64,000 nucleotides of DNA from Effrenium voratum (Eukaryota > Sar > Dinophyceae > Suessiales > Symbiodiniaceae). The notes under the pieces were generated by a model. It was given only the letters and a program-made list of their open reading frames with translations. It made no database searches and was not told the DNA's origin. The stretch spans positions 1,387,815-1,451,814 of the forward strand of contig CAUJNA010001890.1 of NCBI GenBank assembly GCA_963377175.1, written 5' to 3'. Of this stretch, positions 54,724-63,529 are shown one piece after another (position 1 is the first letter of the stretch; every line of letters starts with the position of its first letter). The position numbers and the translations under genes are program-made.

Positions 54724-55163
54724 CTGACCCGGGCCACAATTTGTGCGTGCTGCATATGGGCCACCCATATGAGAGAAGCATGAGGTCACCCAAGTGTTAT
54801 ACCTGGACCCTCAATATTCCCAGAAATTTGGGCTGCCCTAAACTTATGGGGTGATATCCCTGTTTCATGGGTAGTTTGAGGGTCCAGATACATTTCTTAA
54901 AGACCTCCAGTAGTGAAATCGAACCGAGTCTCGTTAAAACCAAAGAGGGGGAAAATGGCCGTGGGTCAAAACTAGGCCCAAAATGGAACCCCGGCAAATG
55001 GAAACATGGACTAAAATGCGGTCCCCTGAGGGAGTCGCCTGGTGGTTTAATTTTGACCCATATTCAAATAAACAAGCACGATCATTTCAGCAACTGGAAG
55101 TATCGACTCGATCCCGGACATCGGCTCTCAGTTGAATCATTGGCAAACGCCCTGAAAATTGAC

Positions 55164-55265
55164 TACCTTGAGTCTCCATGACCCCTAGAAAAAAAGGGGT
55201 CATAACTTTTTTTGGGGGATAATGAACAACCTTTTTTTCCAAGGGTCAGAAGGTGACTCTAGGTA
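55164..55265. repeat. Family A element
   Basis: taccttgagtctccatgacc to aaggtgactctaggta. Partial or solo A ends also occur near 18,143, 28,777, 34,373, 40,957, 41,158, 42,843, 53,645 and 58,222. Confidence 0.8.
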
Positions 55266-55269
55266 TCGA

Positions 55270-56175
55270 CTTGTTCCACGAAGTTCTCGCCTCCAAATTG
55301 ATCGTGGGCTTATTGCGAACCTGGCGACTCTGGACGCGGATCATGTGGAGAAGGGGATACTCAGGAAGACCCAGAGACACCCCGACCCCAGAGTACCCGA
55401 GTATTGTTTGGGATATTGATGTTAACCCCTAGCTCACATGGCAATTATTCTTGATAATCCTGGTTTCTCAACATATACCCCAGAAAAAATGGCCAGGAAT
55501 CTGTTGGGTTTGTGTCTATTAAAGGACACATGGGCTCACATTTTTCGGGATACGCCAGTTGTAGCTCGCTGGTGGGGCCAGTGACCATTTGGGTGCTGAG
55601 CATAGGCACATGGGCATACGGCAACAAGCCTAAAACATCTAGACCTTGTGGTCTTCACGCTATGGCTTGTTCTGTCCAGGTTACGATTGATTCCCTAGTG
55701 AAAGTGACCCGACGACATTCAATGCCGGCAAACTACCGTGAATCCCCGGATGGCCAGTTGGCTGTGGGCCCAAAATGTGTTGCCCTGGTAAAGGGACACA
55801 TGGACTAAAATCAGTGGTCTAGTCCATATCCTGGTGGATGAATGTTGACCTATATAATATACCCGTGTTGGAAGGATGGATACTCACCGACAACGGAGAA
55901 ACCAACACCCTTTTTGCAACCTTTTTGGCTACCCCCCTCAAAACATGGCCCGACAAACGTCCTAGGCTCGCAATGAACCCTTACCCACTTAGTCAAGCCA
56001 CATTTCCTTGTACCCACCTCTGCAAAATGCATCTTGCCGATCCTTCAGCCAGAATCAAGAGCCGAAAGTTAGTCACAGTCCCCAGCCAAACGATCGGGTT
56101 TGATTATGTCTCAACTTAGCATTATATGTACCCACGGGAACAACCATGCAACACGAGGCAAACTACCTGGTTCTT
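55270..56175. other. Stretch with little recognisable content
   Basis: A family L copy near 55,770 and a weak minus-strand frame near 55,280-55,330 (VRNKPTINLEARTSW). No gene supported. Confidence 0.35.
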
Positions 56176-56299
56176 TGCCAGCCCCCCGTTTTTGGGGGCA
56201 AATTGCTAGCTAAACTTTCCGTGGGTTACATAGAAATCCAACCACCAAACCGAAAGTGCCCAGAGGCTTAGGGACCGGATGGCTGGGAACCACGAAATC

Positions 56300-56684
56300 T
56301 GGAGCCACCCCAAACCATAGAATGTCCCGGGCGAAACCAACTCAACTTACCCAACGGAATCCACTTCAGAGCCTGTTCTGAGCAGCCATGAGCAAACCAC
56401 TCCGGACAGCTGAAGCCGCAAAATTCCCTCCTTCACTGCGAAGCTCCACTTTTTCTCAACTTCTGTCATTCATCATTGTGCAGTATGAACAAGTGCGTAA
56501 GCACGACTCCACTGCACAGGCGGCAAACTGATCATTCAATCACATCAGCCTTTTGCACTAATTACAAGCTGTCGCCATAAACTAATCGGAATGCAAATTC
56601 ATGTGGGTGCCTCATCGTCATGCCTCATCAAAGACCACAAGAAGGCTTCAGTCTGCTTGATGCGGACACGCGAGCTGCTTGCCC
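56300..56684 (-). other. Probable 3' untranslated region of the HMG gene
   Basis: No open frame and no repeat-family match from the stop down to about 56,310, where a family F copy begins. No AATAAA-type signal is obvious, as expected for dinoflagellates. Confidence 0.4.
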
Positions 56685-57335
56685 TCATGCAAGCTGCGCC
56701 TTGTAGGCATCCATCTCCTTGGCGTACACAAACTTGAGTTTTGCAGCCTCTGTCTCGTATTTCTTCTTTTTGGCTGCTGTCAGCGCCCTCCACTGCTTGC
56801 CAGCCTCTTTCATAACCTCTGTGGCTTTGGCATCAGCCGGAAGAGATTTCACGAGCTTGGGCCGGTTCTCCATCATAAACAGGATGTAGGCGCTCAGTGG
56901 TCGCTTCGGCATGTTGGGGTCCCTCTGCTTCTTGGCTCCTCGCTTCTTCTTCACCGGCATAACGCCCCCTTGCGCTTTGAATTCAGCCATGGCCTCTCGA
57001 TACTCATCCCACTCTTCCTCTGCTGCCTCCTCGTAAGGCTTCTTCTTGGCTGCGGACAAGCCTCTCCACTTCCTGCCCCCTTCCTTGGCAACCTCAGAGA
57101 CGGGTGCGCCTTTTGGAAGCTTCTTAACGATGCTGGGACGCATCTCCTGCATGTAGCGAAGGAAGCTTGTCAAGGGTCGCTTGGGAGGCTCGAGTGATTC
57201 GGGAGACTTCTTGGCTTTGGCATCTGTGCTGACCCTCAAAGTCCGCGGCTCAACGGACAAACCTGGCAGGAAGACAGGTGAGATGCGCACCAAGAGCACC
57301 GTCAGCACCGTCAGAAGTACCCTACCACGCGCCAT
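56685..57335 (-). CDS. Two-HMG-box protein with N-terminal signal-like segment
   Basis: Single-exon protein of 216 residues if it starts at the ATG at 57,335. Residues 1-27 are Arg-rich then hydrophobic (core VLLTVLTVLLV) and look like a signal peptide. Residues 28-49 are basic and Ser/Thr-containing, like a transit peptide or linker. HMG box A is about 50-122 (PKRPLTSFL, then the conserved KWRGLS and KKKPYEE). A Lys-rich linker follows (PVKKKRGAKKQRDPN). HMG box B is 143-216 (PKRPLSAYILF, then KQWRALTAAKKKKY). It ends TGA right after box B, without the acidic tail of vertebrate HMGB. HMG boxes bend DNA; plain copies act in nucleus or mitochondrion. The leader suggests an organelle, possibly the plastid, but this is inference. 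The frame is open to 57,692; the ATG at 57,404 would add another hydrophobic stretch (GARTCWLQLLGCLVC). Confidence 0.88.
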   Translation of the reverse strand: MARGRVLLTVLTVLLVRISPVFLPGLSVEPRTLRVSTDAKAKKSPESLEPPKRPLTSFLRYMQEMRPSIVKKLPKGAPVSEVAKEGGRKWRGLSAAKKKPYEEAAEEEWDEYREAMAEFKAQGGVMPVKKKRGAKKQRDPNMPKRPLSAYILFMMENRPKLVKSLPADAKATEVMKEAGKQWRALTAAKKKKYETEAAKLKFVYAKEMDAYKAQLA

Positions 57336-57378
57336 GCTGCAGAGTGTGGCAAGTGGGCAAACCAGGCAGCCAAGCAGC

Positions 57379-57397
57379 TGGAGCCAACAAGTACGCG
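57379..57397 (-). promoter_or_regulatory. Possible spliced-leader relic or trans-splice acceptor upstream of the HMG gene
   Basis: Minus-strand cgtacttgttggctccag lies 44 bp before the ATG. It partly resembles the 3' part of the dinoflagellate spliced leader as I recall it (ending ttttggctcaag) and ends in AG. It could be chance. Confidence 0.2.
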
Positions 57398-57482
57398 CAC
57401 CCATACTGATACCATGCTTCAAACTGTGCGCAGCAAATGTACTGCATGATACACACCCCAAATCACCCAAATCCGCTGAGAC

Positions 57483-57539
57483 CATCGCCATCTTGGCGCG
57501 GCGCCCGAAGTCCAGCGAGCTCTTCGTCTCCTCGCGGTC
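57483..57539 (-). CDS. Microexon, 57 bp, upstream of the HMG gene
   Basis: Acceptor atcggccgcag, donor ATG|gtctca, 19 codons DREETKSSLDFGRRAKMAM, phase 0 at both ends. It has the base composition of the giant-gene exons. It is either an upstream exon of that gene, which would make the HMG gene nested, or a 5' exon belonging to the HMG transcript. Confidence 0.5.
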
Positions 57540-57729
57540 CTGCGGCCGATCCATCCGTTTGAATTCCAGGAAACAAGCGAAGAAACCACGGGTGGCTGGT
57601 CGTTTGTTGGAGTACCCAGTGTTTAAGGTGGGTTTCATGGGAAACCAAAAGGAAAGCAACCACATTACGGGGTCCCCCCAAAAAAACAACATGATGGAGG
57701 TTGTTGAAACAAGCGGTGATATAGTTTAA

Positions 57730-58990
57730 GCAAGGGGCTGGCCCAAACAGCACTTGGATAACCGCACGTTGGGGCAGGTGGTGAATGTCCACCTTCAATA
57801 TATGTCTCCTAATTCTGCTATATGCCGGGCAAATCCCGCTGCGGGTGTGAACCACTTACTCGACGGGTCGATCTTCCAAGTTCCCTCGCTTGATCACCCC
57901 TCAGGCTTGTACATCTAGGTACTGGGAACCCCGGATGAATACCTATTTATTGATATGACATATGGGTGTTAATTTTAAAGAGGAACCCTGCGCTGGACAT
58001 CATTTAGGGATTACCACTTTTGGATCGGTGGTTTCCCATGCCCTATGGGGGTGTCCCTGGCTTCAGTGGGGACTCAGACCACATTTGAAGGGCAACCACC
58101 CCCCTATTAACAGGAGGGGTTCTACTTACATCCGGGGTCAACATTGCCCTTCCTTCCTGTACATGTCAGGGAGCTTGCTTGCTTTTTGGAATCGTCGGGA
58201 GAGTAAGCAATTCATGGGATGCACCTGGAGTCTCCAAAGGCCCTAGAAAATGTGGGCATTTCGGCAACAAACATATTCCTAGACCCTCAAACTTCCAACT
58301 TAAAAATGGGACATTGCCTGCCCAAATTATGGACTGGGAGAACTGCTAAATTGCGTGAGGCCCCCCTGTGTATACCCCAAATCCATGAGATTAGCCAAAA
58401 TTCATTAAACAGCCTGACTCCTCCTAGGTTTTGGTTGCTCCCTTACTTTTCCAACTCAATCCCCCTCAACAACTGCCAATCAATCAAGTATCAAGCCTGA
58501 AATGCATCCCCAAACCCAAAAGCCAACGTTGATTTGAAGCCTAATTTTGAACGCTGGAGCTGAAGTGCAAAGGAACACATGTTGAGCTGGGCCCTTGCGT
58601 TGCAAAGGCCTCCAGTATGTGCATTGCCCCAGCCTCCAAAATGCAACCATAAATCCAAATTGGAGGTAGTGGGAAATATTGCAATATATGTAATATATGA
58701 AAAATGGCTGCAACATGATATGGGCCATAATGATTTTCTTAGCAGTGATGAACATTGAACGGTGTGCTTTCTTTTTAAGGGACCGGTCACCTAACAATGG
58801 TGGTGTTCCTCGTAATTTCCTTTTACAAGCGAGCCCAAAATAGGTTCCCCTCTAAAAACTGCCCATGAATACCCATAGTGTCCCCGTTGGTCCGTTGGGG
58901 GGATGATGTTGGGAGTTGGGATGGTGTCACACCACAGGATGTGAGTCTGGCTCAAGCAACAAGATTTGAATATGAATTCGATATGAAATC
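57730..58990. other. Repeat-bearing stretch between exon candidates
   Basis: Holds a family K copy and part-copies of A and D; no gene seen. Confidence 0.4.
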
Positions 58991-59001
58991 ACAGTTAGTA
59001 C

Positions 59002-59064
59002 CAGGAGCGCCGGCCGCCACATCGATGTTTTCCCCCTCATGGCTTCGTCCACTGCATCGCAGTG
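59002..59064 (-). CDS. Microexon, 63 bp, most upstream candidate
   Basis: Acceptor tgcgctttccag, donor CTG|gtacta, 21 codons beginning HCDAVDEAMRGKTSMWRPAL, phase 0 at both ends. It lies about 180 bp beyond the stop of the neighbouring gene, so its acceptor could also be a trans-splicing site at the start of a transcript. Confidence 0.5.
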
Positions 59065-59243
59065 CTGGAAAGCGCAAATCCCTCGGCAAATTGCCAGGCC
59101 AACACAAGTTCGGTTGCTCCACATGTCCACGCAAACTCAAACAAAGGCACACTATTCTTTGAGGGTGCCGGAAACTCCAACCTCGAGCCTCAGAGCCTCA
59201 GAGCAACCGCAACCGACCTACCCTGTCTGATCAGCTGATCAGC

Positions 59244-59411
59244 CTACGAAATCTTCCGGCGTTTGCCGCCGGAGAAAAGTGACTCTAAAGCCGCCGACGG
59301 CTTCTCAGCCGACGGCTTCCCGGCAGCCTTTGCCTTCGCGGCGCTCTTGCTCTTGGCCTTGGCCTTTGGCCCACTGGCGGCCTTGGCGGATTTGGCCAGA
59401 AGCATGCAATC
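59244..59411 (-). CDS. Terminal exon of the 59-62 kb gene
   Basis: Acceptor gtctag, in frame with the previous exon. It encodes a histone-H1-like Lys/Ala/Ser/Pro tail (AKSAKAASGPKAKAKSKSAA) and ends SLFSGGKRRKIS then TAG. Confidence 0.7.
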   Translation of the reverse strand, partial: DCMLLAKSAKAASGPKAKAKSKSAAKAKAAGKPSAEKPSAALESLFSGGKRRKIS

Positions 59412-62400
59412 CTAGACGACTCGTAATCCAAATGCAACCAGGTTAACCTAACTACCAGCCCGCTAGCCGCTAGCCTCAGCTAAAAAGCGTTCCCTGTCAA
59501 GTTAGTAACAGTTGGTCATTTATACAATTCGGCTTCAACAACGAATTCACGAAATAATATATACCTGGAAAGCCCGGCGGTGCTGAATTTCTGCCGCTGA
59601 TTGAAATTGCACTATTGTTCGCCGTTGCTGCCAAAAAAACGCTTTTTGTCCCCCAAAACGCCGTTGGAGCAATTCGTCAATATTCAATGGACTGTCCCCA
59701 AAATCAAAGAGTTTGGAGTTGGCCCTGAACAAGTAGGTTCCTTATTACTTATTAGAGGGAATTTGGATAAATTGGGTTGATTCATGCAAGGCACTGGCGT
59801 CTTTGAAGTCGACGCTGCGGCTGCGGCCGGGGCTGCCTCCTAGCAGCCAGCCAAGCAAATGTGAAGTGACTGCGGACTGCCATCCATTGCCGACGGTGTG
59901 GTGTTCAAGTTCAAAGCCCATACTATCACTGCTCACCACTAATACTGTCCAACGCCAACATCAAAACACAATTAGAGTTTAGAATCTGTTCTGTGCCATG
60001 CTGCTGGGCCCAAAAAGCCCGTCCTTGGCCTTGGCCCCCTTCGCCTTGGACTTGGTCTTGGCCTTGTCCACGTCCACGTCACGCGTCTCCAGCGTTGGCG
60101 CCACCTGCGGACAGTAATGGGACAGGCCAGCCAGCCAGTAGCGACATATTGATTCAATTGATTCATTGACAAATTGACTGGCTTGACTGATCGACGATCG
60201 ACTGACAGGTTTGCATGTTGACGATGTGCTCATTTACGACATCCACCGACCTGCCAACTACCAGCCTTCGCGCCGCAGTCTGTGGCTGCTTCGGCTTCCA
60301 TGAGCGCACCCAGGGCCATGTCGAGATCCTCACTATCCTGAGCAGTCAGCAGTTGGCCATGACAAGCACTGGCACAAGAATCCCCGCGGGGGACCTCAAA
60401 ATTGCAATTTATTTCTTTTTTTGGGGGGGGGGTAGCCGGGCAGCCCGCTAGCCCTTGAAATATAATCATATATAGCCCGCAGAAAAACACAACCCTTTTC
60501 TGGGACCAGCGTTCGGTTTAGTGGCCGCTCAAGCGGCAGCCGCCTCCGTGTTTCCCAACCACCCCGCCCCCTCAAAAGTGCAACAAACATTTACGTATCA
60601 CTGAGTACTCAGTACCCCCCCCCTCAAATTACAATTGTTAGGGGGAGGCAAATGTGACTAACTCAGAACTCACTAGACTCACTGGCCAACATGTTTCTGG
60701 AATCTCAATAATCTCAATTCAAAATTCCAAAAAAAGAAAATATATCACAATCTCTCGCGGGCGCAGCAAATCTTTTATCACAAAAAAATGGAAGGCCGGC
60801 CAACCAAGGCCGAGTGACGGACCAACCCCAAACAAAAAACACAAAAGGCGAGAAGCGGCCATCGCGGAAGCAGCCTCTGGGTTTGCAGCAGGCTTGGTCT
60901 CGGCAGCCTCCGGCGGCGGCGTGGCCATTGCCTTCTCTGACTCTGGGGCACTTGGGGCCGGGGCAAACTCCTCTGCAGCCTCCGGTGTGGGCATCGCCGC
61001 GGACGCTGTCTTCTCTGACTCCGGGGCAGACTTGGTCTTGGCAGCCTCCGACTCCGGGGCAGCCTCCTCTGCAAACTGGGCAGCCTCCGGCTCCGGTGCG
61101 GGCATTGCCGCGGAAGCAGTCTTCTCGGACTCCGGGGCAACCTCCTCAGCAGCCTCTGGCGGTGTGGGCATCGCCGCGGAAGCAGTCTTCTCGGACTCCG
61201 GGGCGACCTCCTCTGCAGACTTGGTCTCAGCATTTTCTGGCTGTGTGGGCATCGCCGCGGAATCAGTCTTCTCGGACTCCGGGGCGGGGGCGACCTCCTC
61301 TGCAGACTTGGTCTCAGCCGCCGCGCAAGCAGTCTTCTCGGACTCCGGGGCAGACTTGGTCTCGGCAGCCTCCTCCACAAACTGGGCAGGTTCCGGCGTG
61401 GGCAGCGCCGCGGAAGCAGTCTTCTCTGACTCCAGGGCAACATCCTCTGCAGACTTGGTCTCAGCAGCCTCTGTCGCCATGGGCATTGGCGCGGAAGCAG
61501 TCCTTTCTGAGGCCTCTGGGGCCTCTGGGGCAGGCTTGGTCTCGGCAGCCTCCAGTATAAGCATCGCGGCGTCAGCCTCGCCAGGAGCCTGATCAGGCTG
61601 GCTAGGCTGCTCCTGATTGGCGGCAGCGGCAGCAGCAGGCTTTGGAGCTGGCTCTGGCGTGGGCTGTGTGGACTCCGGCTTGGTCTGCTCGGTCGCTTCC
61701 TTTGGGGCCACCTCCTCAGCAGCCTCCACATCAGCATCAGCAGGAGGCCCGGGCACGTTGCTGTCATCGTTGGCTGCATGCGCGGCCGCAGACTCCGTCT
61801 TGACCTTGTTCAGTGGCCCAGATCCGACATCATCAGCAGACCAAGGCTTCTGCAGCTTCAGCAACTCCGCCAAAAAGGAAACCCTGTCTGGCTGCATGAG
61901 TTTCTGCCAGAAGTCAAATGCCACATTTGCAGGGCACAAAGCATTGAACATTTGCGCACGGAGAAACGTGCTTGGCGTTGCGCAAGTCTTGCTCAGGACC
62001 AGCGACCCAGGCGGAATGTACACTAAGTCGCCCGGCATCACAGTCATAAAGGAGACAAAGTTGACCTCATTAAAGAGATCAGGCGCATCCTGGTCCTTCA
62101 GATTGCAGATCATGGCGGGGATGCCCAAGGCCACCTCAATGTCATGGTCGGAGTGGCAATCGTCAAGAATGCGCTGCATGCTGAACACAGCCATGTAGCA
62201 CTTCCTCAGAATTGCAGCTCCGGTTAAAGTTGGCGGGTGAGCAATGGTCAGACCGGCCGCAAACAATCATAATATATATCAAATATCAAACAAACGTCAA
62301 AAATGGTATGAAGTCTTAAGTCTTAAGTTGTCAACATTCCATTTCACATTGAGGCGAAAACGACGACGCCGGCAACAACTGACTGCGTAATCGAGAGTCG

Positions 62401-62452
62401 TTCCCTGCAACATGATCTTCACCGTGCCGAGGCCGAACGGCTCGCAGCCTTC
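59244..62452 (-). CDS. Seven-exon gene: cupin-like head, Glu/Ala/Pro repeats, basic tail
   Basis: Proposed exons, in order: 62,384-62,452; 60,875-62,173; 60,266-60,337; 59,997-60,104; 59,799-59,839; 59,565-59,724; 59,244-59,411 (stop TAG). Phases run 0,0,0,0,2,0 and stay open to the stop, which supports the model. Donors are a mixture of GT and GC. The head contains MPGDLVYIPPGSLVL, resembling the PGD-x-x-YIPPG turn of cupin/JmjC-fold proteins, but the metal ligands are not evident. A long low-complexity region of APESEKTASAAMPTPE-like units follows. The last two exons carry FDFGDSPLNIDELLQRRFGG and a Lys/Ala-rich tail ending GGKRRKIS, a likely nuclear localisation signal. I do not recognise a named family. 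The first exon may lie further upstream, or 62,452 may be a trans-splice acceptor. Confidence 0.7.
59565..59724 (-). CDS. Exon of the 59-62 kb gene, 160 bp
   Basis: Acceptor ctacttgttcag, donor TTCCAG|gtatat. It encodes FDFGDSPLNIDELLQRRFGG and a basic stretch RRTIVQFQSAAEIQHRRAFQ. Phase 2 in, 0 out. Confidence 0.65.
59799..59839 (-). CDS. Exon of the 59-62 kb gene, Ala-rich
   Basis: Acceptor tggctgctag, 41 bp to a GC donor (AC|gccagt), EAAPAAAAASTSK. Phase 0 in, 2 out, which the next exon needs. A GT donor four bases on (CCA|gtgcct) would break the frame. Confidence 0.5.
59997..60104 (-). CDS. Exon of the 59-62 kb gene, Lys-rich
   Basis: Acceptor tactgtccgcag, donor probably ATG|gcacag, 36 codons: VAPTLETRDVDVDKAKTK, then a run of Lys/Ala residues. 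Phase 0 at both ends. Confidence 0.6.
60266..60337 (-). CDS. Exon of the 59-62 kb gene, 72 bp
   Basis: Acceptor tgactgctcag, donor AAG|gctggt, 24 codons DSEDLDMALGALMEAEAA and on, phase 0 at both ends. The GC donor is required to keep the next exon open. Confidence 0.6.
60875..62173 (-). CDS. Large repeat-bearing exon of the 59-62 kb gene
   Basis: About 433 codons. It starts after gcatgcag (RILDDCHSDHDIEVALG); the open frame extends upstream to 62,266, so the acceptor after caattctgag (62,204) is an alternative. The donor is probably GAG|gctgct. The first 120 residues look globular (DLFNEVNFVSFMTVMPGDL, then FDFWQKLM). The rest is a repeat of about 20-35 residues built on APESEKTASAAMPTP with variants AETKSAEEV, clearly expanded by internal duplication. 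Confidence 0.65.
62384..62452 (-). CDS. Exon 1 (or 2) of the 59-62 kb gene
   Basis: Acceptor agtcggcccag, donor GCA|gtcagt, 23 codons, phase 0 at both ends (EGCEPFGLGTVKIMLQGTTL). The only ATG is internal, so translation may start there. Confidence 0.55.
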
Positions 62453-62466
62453 CTGGGCCGACTGGA

Positions 62467-63185
62467 TCATGGTCATGGATCATGGATCACGACATGCTAC
62501 GGAGGGCACACTGATACAACAAAGATGGATCATGGATCACGACATGCTATGGAGGGCACACTGATACAACAAAGATGGATCATGGATCACGACATGCTAT
62601 GGAGGGCACACTGATACAACAAAGATGGATCATGGATCACGACATGCTACGGAGGGCACACTGATACAACAAAGATGGATCATGCATCACGACATGCTAT
62701 GGAGGGCACACGGATACAACAAAGATGGATCATGGATCACGACATGCTATGGAGGGCACACTGATAAAGTCACTGATACAACAAAGATGGATCATGGATT
62801 CGATCACGACATGCTACGGAGGGCACACTGATACAACAAAGATGGATCATGGATCACGACATGCTATGGAGGGCACACTGATACAACAAAGATGGATCAT
62901 GGATCACGACATGCTATGGAGGGCACACTGATACAACAAAGATGGATCATGGATCACGACATGCTACGGAGGGCACACTGATACAACAAAGATGGATCAT
63001 GGATCACGACATGCTATGGAGGGCACACTGATACAACAAAGATGGATCATGGATCAACACTGATACAACAAAGATGGATCATGGATTCGATCACATGCTA
63101 TGGAGGGCACACTGATACAACAAAGATGGATCATGGATTCGATCACGACATGCTACGGAGGGAACACTGATACAACAAAGTTCAA
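62467..63185. repeat. 50-bp minisatellite, about 14 copies
   Basis: Unit ggatcatggatcacgacatg then ctatggagggcacactgata and caacaaagat, 50 bp. Copies differ by single bases (ctatgg/ctacgg) and by a few truncated units after 62,765 and 63,050. It fills the space between two genes. Confidence 0.95.
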
Positions 63186-63194
63186 CAAAGGTGC

Positions 63195-63529
63195 TCAATT
63201 CAGTTGAGTTTCTTGCACGTACCCTGCTTTGTAGCCCACAAGGTGTAGCTCTCGCAGAGCCTTGGCAGCGTCCAGGTTGCTGGACCCGATGAGGTCCCTC
63301 ATGCCCTGCGTGTCGGCGTCAGCCTCTTCAGTGCTACCCCCGATCTGGTCCAACATTGCCAGGCGAAGCGGCTCCACGTGCGTAGCCGGGAGCGGGGCAA
63401 ACAGCTGGAGCTCCTTTCTCGACAAGAAGTTCTTGTCAAAGGTTGGCAGAAGCTCCGAAACTCGCTGGCGGCTGGCATTTGTCTGCTCCGAGAGGGAGGA
63501 GAGCTGGTCGAGCATGGATTTCTTCTTGC
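63195..63529 (-). CDS. Terminal exon of the right-edge gene
   Basis: It starts with the two bases completing a Gly codon, then KKKSMLDQLSSLSEQ, and ends HLVGYKAGYVQETQLN with TGA. The stop lies about 10 bp before the minisatellite. Confidence 0.75.

Noticed and set aside
54340..54789. 149-residue minus-strand open frame
   Set aside because: Built from family H and F sequence (FTTGL string); only 54,687-54,723 has splice signals.
57336..57692. Full 335-residue frame as the HMG protein
   Set aside because: The upstream part includes the microexon-like patch and repeat-like sequence (gggaaaccaaaaggaaagca); the ATG at 57,335 followed by a leader is more plausible, though the ATG at 57,404 is not excluded.
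60654..61592. 312-residue plus-strand open frame rich in Ala/Ser/Gly
   Set aside because: It is antisense to the Glu/Ala/Pro repeat exon; repeat composition keeps several frames open.
60778..61779. 333-residue Arg/Pro/Leu-rich minus-strand frame
   Set aside because: Shifted frame of the same repeat exon, with no plausible protein character.
62467..63185. CRISPR-like regular repeat array
   Set aside because: Units are head-to-tail with no unique spacers, and the genome is eukaryotic.
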